Below, one piece after another: positions 57,738-64,000 of a stretch of 64,000 nucleotides of DNA (its first letter is position 1; every line of letters starts with the position of its first letter). The notes under the pieces are model-generated. The model was not told the DNA's origin and did not search any database. It was given only the letters and a program-made list of their open reading frames with translations. The stretch comes from Utricularia gibba. Lineage: Eukaryota > Streptophyta > Magnoliopsida > Lamiales > Lentibulariaceae. The DNA lies in contig NEEC01000024.1 in the NCBI GenBank assembly GCA_002189035.1, positions 248,001-312,000 of the forward strand. Reading direction: 5' to 3'. The position numbers and the translations under genes were made by a program.

Positions 57738-57842
57738 GTGACCATCATTATGTGTGCCACATGTCCTGTTACATGTGCACCATGTGTCCTCTCGCATGTG
57801 TGCCACTTGTATGTCATGCATGTGTGCCACATGTCGCATGCA
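57738..57842. repeat. Short tandem repeat, gtgtgccacatgt type
   Basis: About four imperfect units of (c)atgtgtgccacatgtcct, 20-35 bp each. Confidence 0.75.
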
Positions 57843-57849
57843 AAATGAG

Positions 57850-60339
57850 GATGAGATGTAGACGGGAATATATATATATGATGGAATGTAAGGTTTTTTC
57901 ATTTATTTTTTAAGTTTTATAAAGGCGACAAGAAGAGGTTGGAAGGAAAAGTTATAGTACCTTGAGTGAACTAAGCTTTAGAGTTGGTTTGAGGTCTAAG
58001 GTGTTATGGTAAGTGACATGATTGCTTTTGAAGCTTCACTTATCTTTGAAATTGATTTATAAAAAGTTATATAACTATGTGATGTTGGTGTTTAATTTCT
58101 ATTACTTTGGATGTGACTGTGTCTATGCTCATAACCCTTTTATGTTGCTTGAAAATTCTAACAAGGGAGTAGGTTTTTTCATATTATTTTAGAAAAAGCT
58201 ATTTTTGAGTTCCAAAAGTATGATTCTTTTCATTAATAACCACCCCGTTATCTTTAAGATGATATTGCAATATGTATCTCTATGTTACTATATGATAAAC
58301 ATGCTAGGAAAGAATGGAGGAGATATGGATGCAAATCTTCAGCAACGTGGTTATACCACGGGCATTATGGCTAATATGTCAGGCATGTCTGAGGCACCAT
58401 GTATAAGTGAAAGGCCAAAAAGCATGAAAGCTATGCAAGATATGATATGTTATGTATGTCTTGAGTTTGTGATTCTGTGGTTAGAGATGGCTCTCCTGAG
58501 CGTGGAACCATCAACAAGGGCACTTTATGTCTCACCTATTATGGTCTGATAGCAATGCCAAGGTTGGATGGTCATGAGAAGTGAGAAAAGAGAGTTATGA
58601 CAACTCGCAATGTGCTTCAAGTTTCTTTTATAAACTCTTTATGCTCTTTGTTGATTTTTACTTGTTTTAAAACTCAAAAGCATGACCACTCTTTTATTTA
58701 TTTTAGGGGATGAAGAGAGCTAGTAGAGTCTAGTGATCAACCATGCTTTCTAGAGTCCTATGGATATGTGTATATAGTAGCATAGCTTGTTTGCTAGGTT
58801 TGTATGAGTATGATATATGTATGTATAATATATTTTTCATTTTGAATCTAATTCTATGAACTTATGAACTATGTTATATAAAAGTACTTGGACAAAGTCT
58901 TATATCTAGTTTACGTATGTAATTACCTATTTTAATGTTATTAGATCGTGTAATGAAAGACACCCTGAGTTCTAGTGTTTTAGCTAGGACTGGGTGGGTA
59001 CGACTCATCTTTCCCGAGCCCTAAAAGTGGGTTGTGACACAAAGCCATACCTCTTTAGTCGCAACATTATTAGTTTCCTTTAAACTAAACCTTTCCCTTA
59101 TTTGTTGGACACATTGCTCGACAAAGCCCCTATCCCTTTAACCTATATCACACTTATCTTAGGAGAAGGGAAGAAGGAAAAACATCAAAAAATTTCCTTT
59201 CTACTAAAAAACTCTACCTTGTTTCCAATTGTTACTACTATAAGCTAAATGTGAGACAGTTCGAGTCTCATAGAAAGCACCAAATGTTATGAGGTTTATG
59301 TATTTTTCCATATCTTTCACATGATTTTCTATAACGTTGATCACTTGATGGTGGATTTATAAGAAGTAGCAACATGACAAGAAAATTGTAACTGGAATTG
59401 AGATGTTCTACATATCAAGAAAGATTTCACTAAAGTTTCCCCAAAAAATGAATGGTTATAGGAAATTCACTAAAGGATTCCAAGAATCCAATAGAGTGAA
59501 TCCTACCTCCTCTATATAATGGTTTCACATTAGCTAACTTCAACTTTTGACATCCATCGGGGGATCCAACAGAAAATTTCACTAAAACCAATAAAAGAGC
59601 TCACCTCCAAATCCACCCAAAAAATTCCTCCTTTGTCGATGTCTCATGTGGTATATATACCCATATAAAGTCACATGACGAGACAAGTTACCTTTAGTTG
59701 CATTTTTTATGACATCAGTATTGAGGGTGACCAAATTTCTCATTTTCTTAAGAAAAAATCTTGCCCACTAATCAAATAGACTTGAACAAGGTTGTAGGTG
59801 ACACACACTCCCTTGGATTTCCACAATTAGTTTATTACATGATATCAAGTAAGAGAATGAGCATCTCCCATCAGCCAAGATGGAGATATCTTGCAGATCC
59901 CTATCAGGCAAATTTTCACATTTTTGGCTATTGTCAGGCAAATCCTTCATTCTTTGGGATTTCCATGGCAAGATGGTTCTTATTTTGGGACCATCTCAAA
60001 TTTTTATTTTAGATGAGGATAAGTGTGACAAAGAGGTGTGTAGTAGACATTGGAGAAGTGGAGAAACTAGGATAGTGGAATTCAAGGGATGCAATATTAA
60101 TGAAGGGAAATGAATTGTCCTTAGTAATCATGAACATGGCACTAGGGTAACATGTGCTCCATAAAAGAAACTACCTAGGAACCTATAGTGGTCATTGAAA
60201 ATCAAAAGAAGAGAGAGAAAATTAAATTGTAGGTTAATTCCCATGTATTGTCATTGGTCAATGTACACTATGTTGATGGTCCTTGATTAGTTGCAAACAG
60301 AAAACTATTTGAGGCTCTAAATTGTCATAAATGGGCTTC
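57850..60339. other. Gene-free DNA
   Basis: Open frames (for example 58205-58549, 59761-60012) have no recognisable domain. The stretch cgagccctaaaagtgggttgtgaca (about 59016-59040) and the one after caccaaatgttatgagg (59278 on) look like old LTR pieces, but no boundary can be fixed. Confidence 0.5.
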
Positions 60340-60949
60340 TGATGGAGCTTGAAATCAGAGCGTGCTACGTGGATATGATTACATGAGACTCATATACATT
60401 CTAGATGAGAAGTAGAGTACCAAATCAGTTTTTGCTATACAAAATTGGTTAGGAAGAGGAAAGCGTCTCCTACCAATCTGCAACAAATGGAAAGTCTGAT
60501 AGAGAGCAGAGCATGATAACGATGATCGTTCCAACAGAACCTGAAAAGTAGTCAAATTGTAGGAGCCTAAGAGTAGCCAGCAGTTATGTGTCAGCAGTAC
60601 CATATGCGTAGTCGCTAGGTGTAGAAAGTAGCTGATATCTGTAGTATTTAGTCGAGATGACATCCCCTATAAATAAGGGAATGTTTGAAGGAAAAAGGAT
60701 TGGACTCTTTACATACCTCTTGTGATCCTTCTCTTTTTCTCTCTTAGTGAGACCATCTCACCGATGAACTCCTCTAACTCCATGGTTTTTCCGGTCCGAC
60801 GGTTTTTACGTAAAAAATCATTGTTTTCTTTTATTTCTTTTATGCATACCATGATCCTCAAACCCAAAAATCACAAATCAGATAGGAACAAATCGGCCCA
60901 ATCTCCCAAAAATCAGCCACCTTTAATAAACTGATTTTCAACCACAACA
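60340..60949 (+). mobile_element. Tat-family solo LTR (Tat4)
   Basis: TGATGGAGCTTG to AACCACAACA, 610 bp. Shares with the other Tat LTRs the TATAAATA box (60668-60675) after agtcgagatgacatccc, then ccatggtttttccgg and ggtttttacgtaaaaaatc. Flanks gcttc (60335-60339) and gcttt (60950-60954) form a 5-bp duplication with one mismatch. No internal Tat sequence on either side. Confidence 0.78.
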
Positions 60950-62506
60950 GCTTTGGTTTGTGATCATTAACCTTTATATATTTATATGTCCTAAAAGAAC
61001 TAATAACAACATCATCGTGCGGCAAAACATGTACAGCTTCATCAGGTCCATGAAAAATTAAGTGTGGTCTTCGACATTGCATTGCACTCAGCACATGGAA
61101 ATCACTAAGAAAATGCTAGGAGTTTCTTGTTTTTTCTCAGAATAATGTTTTTGTAAGAGGATGATAAATATGCATGAGAATGAAAATTTTCAAGAAAGAG
61201 AATAATCTCTCTATAGGTTTAGAATTCTTGGAGATTGGAGAGTGAAGATTTCTAGTGTCTTCTAGAGTCTTCTTTCCCTTTACATTTTTTTCTCGATAAG
61301 GGTGTGCGTTTTTTGTTCTATGCCTTGCTGTTGTGCATATACTGATGTCTAATTATTGTTTGGTGCTATCTAATATTTCCACAAGTCACAAAAAGGCCAC
61401 TATTCCACCAGTTGTTGGGAGTTAATGCTTGCTATGCCACAACCTCTATCATAATTTCAAGGACAAAGGATCATATTAGATGGAAAAGTAGAGAATATTA
61501 AGGAGAAATTCTCCCTTCATGATTGCAACATCTAACAACCTTGCTAGCAATCGCTAATGAAGTGTGAATGAGCACCAGGCACATGGGCATTGCTCAGCTT
61601 GCAAAGATCTGTTGGTGGAATGCCCACCAACTCCTTGGATGTTGGGTTACTACTACTTAGGATTTCTTGAGCACTCATCCATGCATGACTCCTCTAACCA
61701 TCATACCGGGCTCTATAGTGATGCACCTACTCAAGAACCCACCCTTGTTTACTACTCAAACAGTCCTTGGCCACCATACAAGCATTCAAATGTGTTTCCC
61801 AAGTGCTCATGTTCTATTGCATCTCATCCAAGCCCTTGCCTTGGGAGACACTCTAACAATTAGCCTACTGCTTCTTAATTGCCTCCACCTTGCATCAATT
61901 AGAAGGTTACTATGGAGGCCTTTTGATCACTACATGAATACATGCCAAGTGAGAATATTCCAACACTTTCTAGGTGTGAGGCTCATAGACCTTTTCCCTC
62001 TTCTTGATGGTTTCTCTATGCCCAAGTATTAAATTGGAGGGTGTCATCTACACAAACACTTTGGAACCTTTTTTATAAGAGCATTTCTTTTTGGATACTT
62101 TCTTCTTGGCTCTTCCTTTGGGGAACTTTTTTTTCAAGCACTTCCTATCTTGGTCTTCGTCTATGCAGGTGGTCTTCCTTGGGTGCTTCCTACTTAGGAT
62201 TTTTGTGTACTTTTTACCTAATTTTTGCTATGCTTATCCTTGTTCCAAGAATTGTTTCTCCGAGTCTCTGCATCTTCAAGCTTACTATGATGCTATTCTG
62301 CTTGGGCAATTTCCTATTATGACTTTTCTTTCTAGACACTTTGTCCAAACATATTTCTCTCAAGGGTATTTTTCTGAATTGGAGCTTTCTAGCATCGCTC
62401 ATAAACTATTTTCCCAGAATTTTTGTTTGTGTTGCAACATCCAGTATATCAATAATGGTGAAGGTGCCCCAAATAATAGAGACATGCATAATATAGTCAA
62501 TAATGG
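60950..62506. other. Gene-free DNA
   Basis: Several open frames of 90-140 codons (61564-62522), but none has a recognisable domain and they overlap in different frames. No RNA gene or repeat pair was seen. Confidence 0.5.
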
Positions 62507-63072
62507 GTCTGTTTGGAATTGATTCTATTTTTAAAAAGTAATTTAAAAAAAGTAAATTGCTATCAAACAGTATAAGCTTTTGCTTCAAATGAAGGAAAAA
62601 TCTGGAAGAGTTTCAAAAAAAATTGAACCTTCCATAACCCAGCTTTTTTTATATTTGGAGAGCTTCTTTTTATAAAATTACCATATCATTCTTTTTATTA
62701 TATTTTATTTTCCAGTATATTCTTTTTTTATTCTTTTTTATATTGAGATTTTTCCTAATATCCTCCGATCATATTAGGATTAGGGTTCTTAATAATTCTT
62801 CAACATAACTCTCGTTTTCCCTCATTCTCACCTCTTTCTAATTCCAACATTTTTGTCTAAATTTCCTGATTTTGTGGAAATGATAAACTTATAAGAAGGG
62901 TAAAATCATAATTAAAATAAAAAAGTTAATTTTATGGAGTTAATTTTATCAAACAGGTTTTAACTTCTTTAGAATTGAAGTATATTTTGAAAACACTATT
63001 TGCTCCCAAAAAAAATACTTCTTAAAAAGTACTTTTTGAAATTAATTAAAATGAATCACTTCCAAACAGACC
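62507..63072. mobile_element. MITE-like element with terminal inverted repeats
   Basis: Left end GGTCTGTTTGGAATTGATTC and right end (reverse complement) GGTCTGTTTGGAAGTGATTC agree at 19 of 20 bases. Interior AT-rich, no coding capacity, 566 bp. Flanks taatg / taata are ambiguous as a target duplication, so the superfamily (hAT- or PIF-like) is not assigned. Confidence 0.75.
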
Positions 63073-63538
63073 TAATATAAGCTTTTGATGTTGATAATTT
63101 ATCAAAAGGTATCGAGACTTTCATAGGGTTTTAGGATTTGTGATTGTTTTCATTGTGATTTATATGACATCAAGTGACTTTGAGGAATTTTGGAAAAGCG
63201 AAAAAGAAGACAAAGATTGATGATCCAAAAAAAAAGAAAAAATTGGGGTCTGGGGATGTTCTCACACCAAAATAAAAATCTTAATCCTTCTCCATTAAGT
63301 GATACCATGCAACGCACATAGAAGATGAATTTAGAAAATCATATATGCTTATTTTATTCTTCAAATGAAACACATTTTTTGTTAAATCCAAGATAATTAA
63401 GCCTTTTATATGGATATCATACAAGTTTTCTGCTATGTAACTTGTAAAAGCCAGTTGCTACTCGCAATTTTACAAGAGTGTGGGGAGGAGGGCAGATTAA
63501 CGACAACCTCTCTTCTAAACCACACCCACCTCAATCAA
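63073..63538. other. 3' flank of the kinase gene
   Basis: AT-rich. It should contain the 3' untranslated region of the minus-strand kinase. Confidence 0.5.
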
Positions 63539-64000
63539 TCACACCACAGGACACACGCGGGAAAAAGAGCTCCTCCGCTCTCGCAGATCATTCTCCAGGG
63601 AAATGCTGGGACAGACGCTGCTCACGGAGAGCGAGTCTTCGTCCACACCTAGCAGCGCAAGGTTTAAATGGGATTGAAGATTACTAGGCGGCGATGCATC
63701 CTCTTGGAATGCCTCCGCCTCTGTGATAGCTTGATGCCTAGTCCAATTTGTCATCTCTTTGTCGCCTCGAAGAACTTTAAGAACCTACGGAGTTCAAACA
63801 TTTTTTGGGATTAAAAGCATGACAGAGAGGCCAAAACCTTGTTTCAGCTAGAATTGTATGTAATTGCAAATTACGAGACTCATTTTGGGTCGTGCTTGTT
63901 GTGAATGCCGCACACAAAGTGACGCAGCAAGAGCCATCCTTTCGACTTGTTGACGGTCGTAATTGTTACCCATTTTTGGGTCAAGGAGCGTGGGGAACTT
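63539..64000 (-). CDS. Receptor-like cytoplasmic protein kinase, C-terminal exons (partial)
   Basis: Two exons on the minus strand: 64000-63875 (continues beyond the window) and 63784-63539 (terminal, TGA), with a 90-bp GT-AG intron, phase 0. The first encodes the end of a Ser/Thr kinase domain: LLDPKMGNNYDRQQVERM, then ASLCVRHSQQARPKMSL, with the subdomain XI Arg (ARPKMS). The second starts VLKVLRGDKEMTNWTRHQA and has SNLQSHLNLALLGVDEDSLS and a Ser/Arg tail. That tail is characteristic of the plant kinase group that often carries an N-terminal universal-stress-protein domain (RLCK type). Signalling kinase, presumably cytoplasmic or membrane-associated; the substrate is unknown. The tail ends RVCPVV rather than the WSRTSSF-type ending I associate with relatives. 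Confidence 0.9.

Noticed and set aside
61564-62522. Overlapping open frames of 93-143 codons
   Set aside because: Different frames overlap, composition is ordinary AT-rich DNA, and no domain is seen.

Overview
This is a 64-kb piece of a flowering-plant nuclear chromosome. Three plant gene families are present, each with short GT-AG introns: a trichome birefringence-like (TBL) wall acetyltransferase, an ILR1-like auxin-conjugate hydrolase, and the 3' end of a receptor-like cytoplasmic kinase. Between them lies AT-rich DNA and a deep nest of LTR retrotransposons (Ty3/gypsy Tat, Athila and chromovirus; Ty1/copia). No rRNA, tRNA, CRISPR array or bacterial-type operon is visible. The species cannot be named from the sequence.

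Layout. 0.1-1.6 kb: TBL gene with one frameshift. 2.3-9.7 kb: decayed retroelements, namely an Athila-type LTR, a reversed Tat fragment, an Athila leader/gag fragment and a reversed chromovirus with a solo LTR inside it. 9.7-13.5 kb: no gene. 13.7-15.6 kb: complete five-exon ILR1-like hydrolase (minus strand) lacking a short conserved segment. 15.6-20.4 kb: no gene, but a perfect 21-bp-arm hairpin at 20.26 kb. 20.4-54.3 kb: the nested cluster. 54.3-63.5 kb: no gene, but a degenerate reiterated array (55.6-57.5 kb), a Tat solo LTR (60.34-60.95 kb) and a MITE-like element (62.5-63.1 kb). 63.5-64 kb: last two visible exons of the kinase, running off the right edge.

The cluster can be partly ordered. 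A Tat element (Tat1, 21.1-33.3 kb) carries two solo LTRs of a copia family, each with a target-site duplication. A copia element of the same family (34.3-37.2 plus 53.8-54.3 kb) was split in its integrase gene by an Athila element (37.2-53.8 kb, minus strand) flanked by the 5-bp duplication AAAAC. That Athila element received a second Tat (Tat2, 42.8-49.7 kb) and a copia LTR fragment, and has lost its RT-RNase H-integrase region.

The most interesting structure is an antisense gene in the 3' part of the Tat elements. It has its own TATAAATA box, a probable leader intron and coding exons. In Tat1 and Tat2 the intron (73 bp), the next exon (104 bp) and the splice sites are conserved. A third fragment (Tat3, 3.3-4.5 kb) keeps the LTR, TATA box and start codon in the same order and at nearly the same spacing. 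Extra antisense ORFs in Tat elements are known as a class. The promoter and exon architecture described here is read from this sequence. None of the retroelements looks autonomous, because every one has stops, frameshifts or deletions.
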